From contig CP133967.1 of NCBI GenBank assembly GCA_036251935.1, positions 1,249,488 to 1,313,487 on the forward strand: a stretch of DNA of 64,000 nucleotides, read 5' to 3'. Numbering within the stretch: the first letter of the stretch is position 1; each line of letters starts with the position of its first letter. The stretch comes from Orbaceae bacterium lpD04. Its GTDB lineage: Bacteria; Pseudomonadota; Gammaproteobacteria; Enterobacterales; Orbaceae. Below are positions 44,813-54,727 of this stretch, one piece after another. A program made the position numbers and the translations under genes. The notes beneath the pieces are model-generated. The model saw nothing but the letters and a program-made list of their open reading frames with translations. It was not told where the DNA came from and ran no database searches.

Positions 44813-45793
44813 ATGAAAAACTATATTAGTTTTAATGATAACGGTGTTTTCTTAATTACCGCCCTAATCAATTCTATGATTGGTTACTGCCTATTTGGGG
44901 TAGTTGGCGTCACATTTGGCATTCTTACCGTTTTATTTGCAAATATTGTTTACCAAGCTAAAGACGACAGCGGCAATATATTTTATATGCTTTTTTTATT
45001 GTCACTAATCATTGTTGGTGGGGCAATTGGCTTTATTTTAAAACTATCAATCCCTTTTTATCTCTTTCTATTTCTACTTTCATATTTTTATTACGTTACA
45101 TTTAATAAAGATGTCTATGTTGACCGAATTATTCCTTTTTTTGTTATCTTTTCGTGTATGGGCACGACTTTACCCTCGGTAAGTATTGAATTACCATTGG
45201 CTTATTTAACGGGCGTTATTGTTAGCTTATTAATGCTAACCTTACTTAAACGCAAAAAATATGACAACGCGGCATTTAAAAATGGCCTGTTTGCCAAAGG
45301 GCTATACACGAGCCCAGACCGCCTAGGATTACGCGCTTTTATCTATAGTGTTTTCTTATTTTTAAGCCTTGCTATACCTGATTATTTAGGATTATACCGA
45401 GTATATTGGGCGCCATTAACGTTTATTGTACTGCTTCGTCCACTCGAAGTTGGTATTATAAAAACCACTTTATCGCGCTTTTTGGGTAGCATTTTAGGCG
45501 CAGTATTTTTATTTTTAATGTTCCATTTTGTATTATTCAAAAACACCTATTTTGATATTGTGATCCTAGTATTTGTTATTTTCTTAATGCCAACCTTTCT
45601 AAAATTAAATTATGTACTTAAAACATTCGCCATTACTGTTTTTGTCTTATTACTACTTGAAGAAACCGAATTTTGGCACGATCCGACTTATTTATTACCT
45701 TATTCTAGGGTATATGAAACATTGATTGGTGGCAGCATTGCGATTTGTGCTAGTTTGGTTTTAAAATTAGCTCGAAAAGTAAAAATACGCTAA
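44813..45793 (+). CDS. FUSC-family membrane protein (putative aromatic acid/efflux type)
   Basis: A 326-residue inner-membrane protein with about nine to ten helices in two groups. The second half holds the FUSC signature RVYWAPLTFIVLLRPLEVGIIKTTLSRFLGSILGAVF and a final RVYETLIGGSIAICASL, as in YccS/AaeB-like proteins. It is about half the length of classical AaeB/YccS proteins and lacks the long cytoplasmic domain. The substrate is unknown. No regulator adjoins it. It stands between zapC and ycbX inside a pair of inverted repeats. The start has a weak ribosome site. Confidence 0.72.
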   Translation: MKNYISFNDNGVFLITALINSMIGYCLFGVVGVTFGILTVLFANIVYQAKDDSGNIFYMLFLLSLIIVGGAIGFILKLSIPFYLFLFLLSYFYYVTFNKDVYVDRIIPFFVIFSCMGTTLPSVSIELPLAYLTGVIVSLLMLTLLKRKKYDNAAFKNGLFAKGLYTSPDRLGLRAFIYSVFLFLSLAIPDYLGLYRVYWAPLTFIVLLRPLEVGIIKTTLSRFLGSILGAVFLFLMFHFVLFKNTYFDIVILVFVIFLMPTFLKLNYVLKTFAITVFVLLLLEETEFWHDPTYLLPYSRVYETLIGGSIAICASLVLKLARKVKIR

Positions 45794-45820
45794 CAATATT
45801 AAAACTTAATATATATTTGT

Positions 45821-45986
45821 GACCTATAAAGATGCTTGAAAATAGCGCTAAAAATTAGAAGTTTTGGGATCTCAGAACTCCTTTTAAACGCAAGCGAGAG
45901 GCTAAGCCTCTCATTACCCTGCTGATACTAATGCTAAAGTAAAAACTAAAAAATCCAGAATCTTGATTTCGCTTGGGCCTAATACC
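45821..45986 (-). repeat. Right arm of a ~166-bp inverted repeat pair
   Basis: Reverse-complement partner of 44601-44766. It contains a perfect GAGAGGCT-A-AGCCTCTC palindrome (45896-45912), degenerate in the left arm. It may also serve as a terminator region for the FUSC gene. Confidence 0.8.
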
Positions 45987-46015
45987 CGAATATAGACGGG
46001 TATTTGCGGTAATAA

Positions 46016-47125
46016 TTATGATTTACGAACAAATTGTAATTTAATATGGGCGCTTTTAGGTATACAGCTACAGGCTAGAATGCGATCATTACGCCTCAAT
46101 GCTGATTGGGTCATTGGCATTACGTCACCTTCTATTAAGATCATCTGACAACGGCCACAAACTCCTGTGCGGCAAGAGTAGGGAAGCGCAATACCATGTT
46201 GTTCTAGCTGTTCTAAAATAGGTTGTTGATTATTGCCAACAAAGGATGTCGATTCGATCGTAATATTGCAAGGTTGAGCTTGATTAAGATCTTGTTTGGG
46301 GAAAGATTTAATATAATTTTTAGCTGTTTTACGTTCAAGCACCTCAAGACGATCATTGATCGCGATCGTTCCGGTATTTCTGGCGATCATATTAATACCA
46401 AAATCTATTTCACCTTGTTCATCTTGCCTAAAATAACGTAATGTTTTAAGCGGCTCATTATCTGCAAAATAGTTATGAGTGGTCAAATTAACACGCGTCA
46501 TCATGCAGCGGCTACATGGTTTGACCAAATCAAAAACAATATCCCCAATTTTGATTGTTTTCCAGCCATCTTCTGCAAAAGGTAACGCCCCATCAATAAT
46601 AATATTGCCACGAAATTGTTCGACAGTTAGCTTTTGTGGGCATTGCTGCTGTAAATAATTAAATGAGGCTTGATTAATCAATAAATACGGATAACCATCA
46701 GCAAAGCCAAGTGGTGTATTAGGAAAACGCCTTACCCTTCGATCGGTTTGTTTACCTATCCAACGTAGCTGAACATCTTTTTGTAAAAATTCGCTTAAAA
46801 AACGGTTCACATTAATTGAGGCAATATAGGCGCTAAACTGATTGCCCCAAACCTGCGTCGGCTCACTTGTTATTGAAAAATCATGATAATTGACTTGCAC
46901 GCTTTTTTGTTGATCAAGCGTAATTAAAATACCTTGATCGTTTATGGTCGTACTTAATTGCAACAATTGCGGTGTTTCGCGCGCAGTGATAAATGAGCCA
47001 TCAGGTTCACAAACCATAAAAATACGATCATAGTTAAGGCCACATGGAAGCACTTCACTTGCTTTTAACGCAATACCTTGCATCGATTTTACTGGGTGAA
47101 TATAGAGTTGATTTACAAAAACCAT
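46016..47125 (-). CDS. ycbX: MOSC-domain 2Fe-2S protein YcbX
   Basis: Domains in order: N-terminal MOSC beta-barrel (LYIHPVKSMQGIAL), MOSC core with the presumed molybdenum-cofactor cysteine in VKPCSRCMMTRV, and a C-terminal plant-type ferredoxin domain with cluster ligands in YSCRTGVCGRC and ACSC. YcbX of E. coli detoxifies N-hydroxylated base analogues using the molybdenum cofactor. From ATG 47125 the protein has 369 residues, the E. coli length; GTG at 47134 is an alternative start. fdhD and zapC are nearby, but no common operon exists. Confidence 0.92.
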   Translation of the reverse strand: MVFVNQLYIHPVKSMQGIALKASEVLPCGLNYDRIFMVCEPDGSFITARETPQLLQLSTTINDQGILITLDQQKSVQVNYHDFSITSEPTQVWGNQFSAYIASINVNRFLSEFLQKDVQLRWIGKQTDRRVRRFPNTPLGFADGYPYLLINQASFNYLQQQCPQKLTVEQFRGNIIIDGALPFAEDGWKTIKIGDIVFDLVKPCSRCMMTRVNLTTHNYFADNEPLKTLRYFRQDEQGEIDFGINMIARNTGTIAINDRLEVLERKTAKNYIKSFPKQDLNQAQPCNITIESTSFVGNNQQPILEQLEQHGIALPYSCRTGVCGRCQMILIEGDVMPMTQSALRRNDRILACSCIPKSAHIKLQFVRKS

Positions 47126-47134
47126 AATGCTCAC

Positions 47135-47512
47135 AAAAAGACAAAATCAAAGCGCTATTATAACTTGAATTATGCGTAAGATATACGGCCAATATTTTAA
47201 TTACAGCCCCTTGTTATAACCTTATCTAAGGTATTTTTGATTAATAAAATAGATATGGTTTTACATCTTTTTTGATTAAGTCATAGACATAGCACTTATT
47301 TTAGTGTAAATTGCTTGAATCTCACATGGGATTCCTCTCTATTTATCCACCATGGTTGAATAATTTTAGTGCTCAGCATTAGTGGAAAATATAATATTAC
47401 TAATAAATAGTATCGGCGTTTGTTATAATTTGTATTACATTAAAGAGATGACATTTAAAATTACTCAGTGTGCTTATTAATATTTATAGATTTGCACAAA
47501 TATAAACAAAAA
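47135..47512. other. Long 5' region of rho
   Basis: No gene is seen apart from the leader ORF that follows. Long untranslated leaders are usual for rho, which controls its own transcription by Rho-dependent termination in E. coli; that mechanism is assumed here, not shown. Confidence 0.45.
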
Positions 47513-47560
47513 ATGAATTATGCATATCAACATCATCCTCAAGAACCTATTAAATTATGA
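47513..47560 (+). CDS. 15-residue leader ORF overlapping the rho start
   Basis: ATG at 47513 opens [15 protein letters not shown] and stops at TGA 47558-47560. The stop shares the bases ATGA with the rho start codon at 47557. No good Shine-Dalgarno stands before either start. It differs from the E. coli rhoL leader in sequence and placement. Translational coupling is the inference; the ORF is short enough to be chance. Confidence 0.4.
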   Translation: MNYAYQHHPQEPIKL

Positions 47561-48819
47561 ATCTAACTGAACTAAAAACGAAACCTGTCTCTGAGCTTGT
47601 CGCGCTTGGCGAAAAAACAATGGGGCTTGAAAATTTAGCCCGTCTACGTAAACAAGATATTATTTTTGCTATTTTAAAACAGCATGCTAAAAGTGGTGAA
47701 GACATTTTTGGTGATGGCGTTCTTGAAATTTTGCAAGACGGCTTTGGCTTTTTGCGCTCAGCAGATAGTTCTTATTTAGCGGGTCCTGATGATATTTATG
47801 TCTCGCCAAGCCAAATTAGACGATTTAATTTAAGAACGGGTGATACGATATCTGGCAAGATAAGACCACCTAAAGAAGGTGAACGTTATTTTGCTTTATT
47901 AAAAGTTAATGAAGTTAACCACGATAAACCTGAAGATGCCCGCAACAAAATTCTATTTGAAAACTTAACGCCTTTACATGCTAATTCAAGACTTCGTATG
48001 GAACGTGGTAACGGTTCTACTGAAGATTTAACCACGCGAGTATTAGATCTAGCTTCACCAATTGGTAAAGGTCAACGTGGTTTGATTGTTGCGCCACCTA
48101 AAGCGGGTAAAACGATGTTGCTACAAAATATCGCACAAAGCCTAGCTATGAAATATCCGGAATGTGTATTAATGGTACTACTTATTGACGAGCGTCCTGA
48201 AGAAGTTACCGAAATGCAGCGTTTAGTAAAAGGTGAGGTTATCGCTTCAACATTTGATGAACCCGCTGCTCGTCACGTACAAGTTGCTGAAATGGTGATT
48301 GAGCGTGCTAAGCGTCTTGTTGAACATAAAAAAGATGTGATCATATTACTTGATTCAATCACACGTTTAGCTCGTGCATACAATACCGTTGTGCCAGCGT
48401 CAGGTAAAATCTTAACCGGTGGCGTTGATGCTAACGCGTTACATCGACCAAAACGCTTCTTTGGTGCCGCGCGTAATGTTGAAGAAGGCGGTAGCTTAAC
48501 CATTATTGCAACGGCATTAGTTGATACTGGCTCAAAAATGGATGAAGTTATTTACGAAGAGTTTAAAGGTACTGGTAATATGGAACTACAGCTTTCACGT
48601 AAAATTGCTGAGCGCCGTGTATTCCCAGCTATTGACTTTAATCGTTCAGGTACACGTAAAGAAGAGTTAATGACCTCGCCTGATGAACTACAAAAAATGT
48701 GGATTTTACGTAAAATTCTTAACCCAATGGGCGAAATTGATGCGATGGAATTCTTAATTGACAAATTATCAATGACAAAAACGAATGAAGAGTTTTTTGA
48801 CATGATGAAACGTTCATAA
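47557..48819 (+). CDS. rho: Transcription termination factor Rho
   Basis: This is the hexameric RNA-dependent ATPase that ends transcription. At 420 residues it is one more than E. coli. The RNA-binding primary site has DGFGFLRS (about 61-68). The P-loop is [10 protein letters not shown] (179-188). Walker B lies in [18 protein letters not shown], the Q-loop in [22 protein letters not shown], and the R-loop region in [10 protein letters not shown]. The full sequence is highly conserved. Translation begins at the ATGA overlap with a short leader ORF. A terminator follows. Confidence 0.98.
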   Translation: MNLTELKTKPVSELVALGEKTMGLENLARLRKQDIIFAILKQHAKSGEDIFGDGVLEILQDGFGFLRSADSSYLAGPDDIYVSPSQIRRFNLRTGDTISGKIRPPKEGERYFALLKVNEVNHDKPEDARNKILFENLTPLHANSRLRMERGNGSTEDLTTRVLDLASPIGKGQRGLIVAPPKAGKTMLLQNIAQSLAMKYPECVLMVLLIDERPEEVTEMQRLVKGEVIASTFDEPAARHVQVAEMVIERAKRLVEHKKDVIILLDSITRLARAYNTVVPASGKILTGGVDANALHRPKRFFGAARNVEEGGSLTIIATALVDTGSKMDEVIYEEFKGTGNMELQLSRKIAERRVFPAIDFNRSGTRKEELMTSPDELQKMWILRKILNPMGEIDAMEFLIDKLSMTKTNEEFFDMMKRS

Positions 48820-48872
48820 GTGTTATCGATTAAAAAAAGAGTTAATTACTTAACTAACTGATTATTATTGAT

Positions 48873-48907
48873 AAAAAAAAGCTGCTTAATTTAAGCGGCT
48901 TTTTTTA
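48873..48907 (+). terminator. Terminator of rho
   Basis: AAGCTGCTT pairs with AAGCGGCTT (one G-T pair) between an A-run and a seven-T run. Confidence 0.8.
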
Positions 48908-48984
48908 TTTATTTAAATATGGTTTAATAACCAAGTTAGTTTATCAACTATTCGCTATATTGAGCTAAAAGGAAGAGGATTAAA

Positions 48985-50403
48985 ATGTCTAAACAAGAAA
49001 TTGGTGTCATTGGTATGGCAGTTATGGGACGTAATTTAGCGTTAAACATCGAAAGTAGAGGCTACAGCGTTTCGATTTATAATCGTTCTAAAGACAAAAC
49101 TGATGAAGTCGTCGCCGAGCATCCAGGTAAAAAATTGGTACCTTATTATTCGTTAAAAGATTTTGTTGATTCGCTTGAAAAACCTCGTCGCGTATTAATC
49201 ATGGTACAAGCAGGTAAAGGCACTGATGCGGTTATTGATGAACTTCGTCCTTTATTAGATAAAGGCGATATCATTATTGATGGTGGTAATGCTTATTTTG
49301 AAGATACAATCCGTCGCAATAAAGCGTTATCAGATGCTGGATTTAACTTTATTGGTACTGGTGTGTCGGGCGGTGAAGAAGGCGCATTAAAAGGGCCTTC
49401 AATTATGCCTGGTGGTCAAAAAGAAGCCTATCAATTAGTTGCGCCAATTTTAGAAAAAATCGCGGCTAAAGTAAATGGTGAACCTTGCGTTGCCTATATT
49501 GGTGCTAATGGCGCAGGTCATTATGTCAAAATGGCACATAACGGCATTGAATATGGCGATATGCAGCTTATTGCTGAAAGCTATTCACTACTTAAACACG
49601 GTGTAGGGCTTTCTAATGATGAACTTGCAAATGTTTTCACTCAGTGGAATGAGGGCGAACTTAATAGCTACTTAATCGAAATTACCGCCGATATCTTTAA
49701 ATATAAAGAGCCATCAGGTGAATATTTAGTCGATGTTATTGTTGATGCGGCGGGCAATAAAGGTACGGGTAAATGGACGAGCCAAAGTGCATTAGATTTA
49801 GGTGAACCATTATCATTAATCACTGAATCCGTATTTGCGCGTTATTTATCTGCAATTAAAGATCAGCGCGTTGCTGCTTCAAAAGTCTTAAGTGGCCCTA
49901 AAGTTAAGGTTGAAGGCGATAAAGCAGAGCTAATTGAAAAAGTCCGTAAGGCCCTTTACATGGGTAAAATTATCTCTTATGCACAAGGCTTTGCGCAGTT
50001 AAAAGCAGCTTCTGAGCAGTATAATTGGGACCTTAACTATGCTGAAATTGCTAAGATCTTTAGAGCAGGTTGCATTATTCGTGCCCAGTTCCTACAAAAA
50101 ATTACTGATGCATATATCGAAAACCAACAGGTTGATAACTTATTATTAACGCCATACTTTAAACAAACCGTTGAAGCTTATCAACAATCATTACGTGATG
50201 TGGTTTCACTTGCGGTGCAAAATGGTATTCCGGTGCCAACATTATCGGCAGCTATTGCTTATTATGATAGTTATCGAAGTGCGGTATTACCGGCTAATTT
50301 AATTCAAGCTCAGCGTGATTATTTTGGTGCACATACTTATAAGCGTACCGATAAAGAAGGCGTATTCCATACTGATTGGATGGGCATTGAAGGTAAAAAG
50401 TAG
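48985..50403 (+). CDS. gnd: 6-phosphogluconate dehydrogenase, decarboxylating
   Basis: This is the oxidative pentose phosphate step from 6-phosphogluconate to ribulose 5-phosphate, CO2 and NADPH. The 472 residues include the N-terminal NADP fold [30 protein letters not shown], the substrate motif [21 protein letters not shown], the catalytic K in [18 protein letters not shown], and [12 protein letters not shown]. The C-terminal tail [14 protein letters not shown] reaches the neighbouring subunit. AGAGGA precedes the ATG. It is a single gene with its own terminator. It connects to the xylulose 5-phosphate made by the arabinitol operon. Confidence 0.97.
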   Translation: MSKQEIGVIGMAVMGRNLALNIESRGYSVSIYNRSKDKTDEVVAEHPGKKLVPYYSLKDFVDSLEKPRRVLIMVQAGKGTDAVIDELRPLLDKGDIIIDGGNAYFEDTIRRNKALSDAGFNFIGTGVSGGEEGALKGPSIMPGGQKEAYQLVAPILEKIAAKVNGEPCVAYIGANGAGHYVKMAHNGIEYGDMQLIAESYSLLKHGVGLSNDELANVFTQWNEGELNSYLIEITADIFKYKEPSGEYLVDVIVDAAGNKGTGKWTSQSALDLGEPLSLITESVFARYLSAIKDQRVAASKVLSGPKVKVEGDKAELIEKVRKALYMGKIISYAQGFAQLKAASEQYNWDLNYAEIAKIFRAGCIIRAQFLQKITDAYIENQQVDNLLLTPYFKQTVEAYQQSLRDVVSLAVQNGIPVPTLSAAIAYYDSYRSAVLPANLIQAQRDYFGAHTYKRTDKEGVFHTDWMGIEGKK

Positions 50404-50424
50404 TCAGTAAACTTGGCATTTAAT

Positions 50425-50447
50425 AGGCGGTGAATACCGCCTTTTTT
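50425..50447 (+). terminator. Terminator of gnd
   Basis: AGGCGGT (50425-50431) pairs with ACCGCCT (50436-50442) and runs into T residues. Confidence 0.85.
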
Positions 50448-50463
50448 ACATCAGAATATAACC

Positions 50464-50484
50464 TTACAACAAAAAAATAACGAA
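50464..50484. repeat. Intergenic 21-nt motif, copy 2
   Basis: Identical over 21 bases to 4854-4874. It lies between the converging 3' ends of gnd and the DedA gene, 12 bp from the DedA stop. ATATAAC precedes it at about 50456-50462. Confidence 0.75.
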
Positions 50485-50496
50485 ACTTAGTCAGGT

Positions 50497-51027
50497 TTAA
50501 CCAAATAATGTTTCAAGCCATTTTACGCCAAAGGCGCCGGGCGCAAGCATAACAAATGCCCAAACGGGCGCAGAAGTGATATTGGCAATATTAAATTTTA
50601 AGCTTGGCATATGCATGGCGCCGGCAATTAGCGGTACAATGGCTCGCAATGGACCAAAAAAGCGGCCAATAAATACCCCAGTTAAGCCGTAACGATGAAA
50701 AAACTGCTCAGCACGATAGACCATTTTAGGATGTTTGTTTAATGGCCATGATGAGATAATTTTTTGATGGTAGTGCTTGCCCAGCCAAAATGAAACGTAG
50801 TCGCCGACAATAGCCCCGACAGATGCGGCTAATAAAGTGGGCACAAATGGGATTAAATCTGCGCCAATTAACGCACCACAAGCAAGTAAAATAGCGGTTG
50901 CAGGAATAAGCAGTGACACAATAGCTAAGGATTCGCCAAAAGCTAATAGAAAAATAATTGGAATAGCCCATACTTGATGATCTTTAATAAAGTCCATAAT
51001 CATTTGGGTAATTTCTTGTATTGACAT
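50497..51027 (-). CDS. DedA-family inner-membrane protein
   Basis: DedA/SNARE-assoc proteins are thought to flip undecaprenyl phosphate or phospholipids and to support membrane homeostasis. The 176-residue form from ATG 51027 (alternative GTG at 51039) has the conserved FGESLAIVSLLIPATAILLACGALIG re-entrant loop with its Glu, AIVGDYVSFWLGKHYH and GRFFGPLRAIVPLIAGAMHM with the key Arg. It is closest to the short YohD type, judged by length. It is divergent from fdhD. No operon partner is seen. Confidence 0.85.
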   Translation of the reverse strand: MSIQEITQMIMDFIKDHQVWAIPIIFLLAFGESLAIVSLLIPATAILLACGALIGADLIPFVPTLLAASVGAIVGDYVSFWLGKHYHQKIISSWPLNKHPKMVYRAEQFFHRYGLTGVFIGRFFGPLRAIVPLIAGAMHMPSLKFNIANITSAPVWAFVMLAPGAFGVKWLETLFG

Positions 51028-51140
51028 AATTGTGCTCACTGATAGATTTTGTTTCGTAATTCAAGTCATCTATTTTACAATAAGCTGGCTTGAACGCATA
51101 AAAAAAAGTTTAAATAATTTATCAAACAAAGGTTAATGTC

Positions 51141-51935
51141 ATGGTTGAAGTTGTTAAAACGGTTACAGTTAATAAATTTAATGATGCAACCATCGCAGCA
51201 TCTAAAACCGATATGATCGCAATAGAAATGCCAGTAGCACTTGTTTATAACGGTATTTCCCACGTTGTTATGATGGCAACCCCTAAAGACTTAGTGCACT
51301 TTGCCATTGGCTTTTCATTAACCGAAGGCATCATTCAATCACCTAATGAAATCTATGGTATTGAGATTCAAACTTCAGTAAAAGGCGTTGAAGTGCATAT
51401 TGAGCTTTCATCGCGCCGCTTTATGGGCTTAAAAGAAAAGCGTCGTAATCTAACTGGCCGAACGGGCTGCGGTATTTGCGGCACCGAGCAAATTGATGAA
51501 GTATGCAAATTATTACCTCAACTCCCGTTACTGTCACAAATTTCGCTAGCTAATTTTACCGGTAGCTTAAAATACCTTAAACAAGTGCAAATCGTTGGTG
51601 AACAAACCGGTTGCACCCACGCCGCCGTTTGGCTTGATTTAAATGGTGAATTTATTGCTGGCTTTGAAGATATTGGCCGCCATGTTGCGCTTGATAAACT
51701 CTTAGGTTATCGTGCCAAACAAACCAATCAACAAGGCATTATTTTGGTTTCAAGCCGTGCCAGTTATGAAATGGTACAAAAAGCAGCGAATAGCGGCGTT
51801 GAAATTTTACTTGCAGTGTCAGCCGCAACCTCAATGGCGGTTGAAATGGCACAGCAATGTAATTTAACCTTAGTTGGCTTTTTTCGAGGTGAAAAGGGCG
51901 TGATTTATAGTGGTGAAAATAGGTTAGATATTTGA
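51141..51935 (+). CDS. fdhD: Formate dehydrogenase accessory sulfurtransferase FdhD
   Basis: FdhD carries sulfur from IscS to the molybdenum cofactor of formate dehydrogenases. The C-x-x-C sulfur-relay motif is C110-G-I-C113 ([11 protein letters not shown]). Further family marks are [31 protein letters not shown] and [13 protein letters not shown]. Its 264 residues are normal. No formate dehydrogenase gene lies in this window, so its client must be elsewhere. AAAGG stands about 9 bases before the ATG. It is divergent from the DedA gene, and no terminator is obvious. Confidence 0.93.
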   Translation: MVEVVKTVTVNKFNDATIAASKTDMIAIEMPVALVYNGISHVVMMATPKDLVHFAIGFSLTEGIIQSPNEIYGIEIQTSVKGVEVHIELSSRRFMGLKEKRRNLTGRTGCGICGTEQIDEVCKLLPQLPLLSQISLANFTGSLKYLKQVQIVGEQTGCTHAAVWLDLNGEFIAGFEDIGRHVALDKLLGYRAKQTNQQGIILVSSRASYEMVQKAANSGVEILLAVSAATSMAVEMAQQCNLTLVGFFRGEKGVIYSGENRLDI

Positions 51936-52178
51936 TTTATTTTTATTAATTAAATGCAGGCTATTTTACTGGCGAGATAAAAAAGTGCTATTCTTATCAT
52001 CACTATTTTAAAATAATTAGCAATTTTAAGTAATATCTACAACTTGAAAAAAGGTAAACAGACAAGGTTGTTCATACTTAACACATTAATTATTTCAAAA
52101 TAAATCGATTATCTGTTATTCTTTAAGCTCAAAATTAATAGTGCTTTATTCTTTAAAAATTATAATAAAGGAATTTGC

Positions 52179-54716
52179 ATGGATGAAATCAACTTTGCTA
52201 CTTTGCTGGGCAATAATCACTATACACTCACTATTGACCAACTAGATGCAGCAACCTCAGTTCTCGCAATCAATAGTCATGAAGCATTAAATCAACTTTG
52301 GTGTTATGAGGTGATATTTACATCGGAGAATAAGTTAATTACGATTGAATCGGTTTTATCGCAAAAAGCCTCTCTTATTTTTCAGCCTAAATCTTTACTT
52401 CAAAACATATCAAAAATTAGTTCTCTTGATAGACCTTTACAACCACGAACACTCTATGGCGTTGTGACTAAATTTAGTCAAATTGCAATAAATAAAGAGC
52501 AAGCGCAGTACTGTATTATTCTAGAGCCACGATTAGCTACATTAAAATATCATCATTACAGTGCGATTTATCAACAGCAAAGTATAGTGACAGTTGTGGA
52601 AGAAGTACTGCGTCGTCATGGCTTTACTGGGGTTGATTATCGTCTTGAACTAAAAGAAACTTACCCTACACGTGAATTTATTAGCCAATGGCAAGAGAAT
52701 GATCTCGAATTTATTCAGCGAATCTTATTTGATGTAGGAATATGGTTTCGCTTTGAAAACCATTCACAACATGCCTGTGATGTAGTTGTTATTAGTGATT
52801 ATGAGCAAGGGCTTGTAGATAAAGGCAATATCATCTATAAAGAACCGACAGGAACGCTCGATGGCGGAGTAGATAGTGTCTGGAATCTAACTATGCACAG
52901 TCAAACGGTGACACAATCGGTTTTAGTGCAAGATTATAATTATCGCCAAGCACAAAGTGATATGCAAACTGAGTTAAATAGTCAGCCTAAAAATATGACA
53001 ACTCAAGGTATTAATTACCATTACGGAGAGCATTACAAAGTGTTGGGTGATGAACACACACCAGAAAGTGGTAAGTGGTATGCCTGTATTCGCCATCAGC
53101 AGCAAATAAGTGAACAAGTACAGATTATCGGCCATAGCAATGATTATCAATTATCGCCAGGACAAAGAATTAATATAATAGGACATCCTTTAGCTATGCA
53201 GTTACCGCAAGGGATTATTATTATTAGTATTGAAGGTAATGCAGATCGAACACAAAGTTATGCCTTAACATTTACTGCAATTGTTTTTGATGTGCTAAAA
53301 CCTTATCGACCTACTCCGATATCTTGGCCACAAGTTAACGGTACAATCCCAGCAAAGGTAACTAGCCCTGACAACGATACTTATGGCTATATTGACACCC
53401 AAGGCCGCTACCGAGTGAAACTCGATTATGACTTAAAAACATGGAAAAAAGGCGAAGAGAGCTTATGGGTTCGTCTTGCCAAACCATATGCAGGGGATAC
53501 CTATGGTTTTCACTTTCCGTTGATTGATGGCACTGGCGTTGCAATAGGATTTACTGGGGGCAATCCTGACCGCCCTTATATTGCTCACGCGCTACATGAT
53601 AGCACTCACCTTGACCATGTAACTACCGAAAATAAACACCGTAATGTGATTCGTACTCCCGCCAATAATAAACTGCGGATGGATGATAAACGTGGGCAAG
53701 AACATATAAAGCTTGCGACGCAGTACGGCAAAAGCCAACTTAATTTAGGGCATTTAGTTGATAATGAAAAAATAAAACGTGGCGAAGGTTTTGAACTACG
53801 CACGGATGAATGGGGAGTTATTCGTGCAGGTAAAGGCGTGTATGTTACTTCTTATAAACGAGAGGGTACTGACGGAGTAAAAAAAGCAAGTTTGGACGCA
53901 GATGAAACAGTTTCATTATTAAAGACTGGATTAAGTGTATCACAACGATTATCCAAACGTTCGGCAAGCCATCTCTCCGGAAAGTTAGAAGGAAGTGATA
54001 GTTTTAACTTATTTGTTAAATATACTGCTTCTGAAACTGCTAACAACATATCTTTTACAGAGCCGAGTATGGTGCTATCGAGCCCTAAAGGTATTGCAAC
54101 GGTTACTCCAGATAATATCTATCAATATGCTGAACAAAATATTTTACTGACAAGTAAACAAGATACCAATATTGCGGCTGATAAATCAGTTAATGTTAGT
54201 GCTGGTAGTGAATATAGCGTATTTGCAAAACAAGACATAAAACTATTTAGTGGAGAAGCAAAAATACAACTACAGGCACACAATGGTGATATCGAGTTAA
54301 TAGCAGATAAATCACTTAAAGTCATTAGTAATGATGATAGCATTGATATTAATGCTAAAAAGGAGATAACAATTGCTTGCGGTGGTGCTTATATTCGTAT
54401 TGCTAATGGCAATATTGAACTTTATGCTCCCGGTTTAATAAAACACGGCGCACAAGGGTTTCCTTTTTCAGGCCCTAAAAATATGGTACCTACACTTTAT
54501 TCATTCCCAAAACAACAACCATTAGCGCCTTATCTTAAGCAGTTTATTTTAGTTGAAGATGGAACTGATAAGCCAATTATTAACCGAGAATATCAAATTT
54601 TAAATAAAAATAATCAGGTAATAACTGAAGGGAAGACCGATGCTCAAGGTAAGACTGAAATAGTTTCGACAGGTTACGAAGAAGCTGAGGTCATATTCAA
54701 ATATAAAAATAATTAA
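52179..54716 (+). CDS. vgrG: Type VI secretion tip protein VgrG
   Basis: VgrG trimers form the spike that carries effectors out of the cell. The 845 residues comprise an N-terminal gp27-like part (about 1-380, with SHEALNQLWCYEVIF and REFISQWQENDLEFIQRILFD). An OB-fold/gp5 part starts near 386 (PAKVTSPDNDTYGYIDTQGRYRVKLDYD...WVRLAKPYAG), followed by GFTGGNPDRPYIAHALHDS. A DUF2345-like beta-helix covers about 525-760. A short C-terminal transthyretin-like extension from 785 (FILVEDGTDKPIINREYQI, ending in T-D-A-Q-G-K-T) is typical of adaptor segments for a linked cargo. AAAGG precedes the start. No sheath or membrane-complex genes are in the window. Confidence 0.93.
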   Translation: MDEINFATLLGNNHYTLTIDQLDAATSVLAINSHEALNQLWCYEVIFTSENKLITIESVLSQKASLIFQPKSLLQNISKISSLDRPLQPRTLYGVVTKFSQIAINKEQAQYCIILEPRLATLKYHHYSAIYQQQSIVTVVEEVLRRHGFTGVDYRLELKETYPTREFISQWQENDLEFIQRILFDVGIWFRFENHSQHACDVVVISDYEQGLVDKGNIIYKEPTGTLDGGVDSVWNLTMHSQTVTQSVLVQDYNYRQAQSDMQTELNSQPKNMTTQGINYHYGEHYKVLGDEHTPESGKWYACIRHQQQISEQVQIIGHSNDYQLSPGQRINIIGHPLAMQLPQGIIIISIEGNADRTQSYALTFTAIVFDVLKPYRPTPISWPQVNGTIPAKVTSPDNDTYGYIDTQGRYRVKLDYDLKTWKKGEESLWVRLAKPYAGDTYGFHFPLIDGTGVAIGFTGGNPDRPYIAHALHDSTHLDHVTTENKHRNVIRTPANNKLRMDDKRGQEHIKLATQYGKSQLNLGHLVDNEKIKRGEGFELRTDEWGVIRAGKGVYVTSYKREGTDGVKKASLDADETVSLLKTGLSVSQRLSKRSASHLSGKLEGSDSFNLFVKYTASETANNISFTEPSMVLSSPKGIATVTPDNIYQYAEQNILLTSKQDTNIAADKSVNVSAGSEYSVFAKQDIKLFSGEAKIQLQAHNGDIELIADKSLKVISNDDSIDINAKKEITIACGGAYIRIANGNIELYAPGLIKHGAQGFPFSGPKNMVPTLYSFPKQQPLAPYLKQFILVEDGTDKPIINREYQILNKNNQVITEGKTDAQGKTEIVSTGYEEAEVIFKYKNN

Positions 54717-54727
54717 AGGATAATTTT

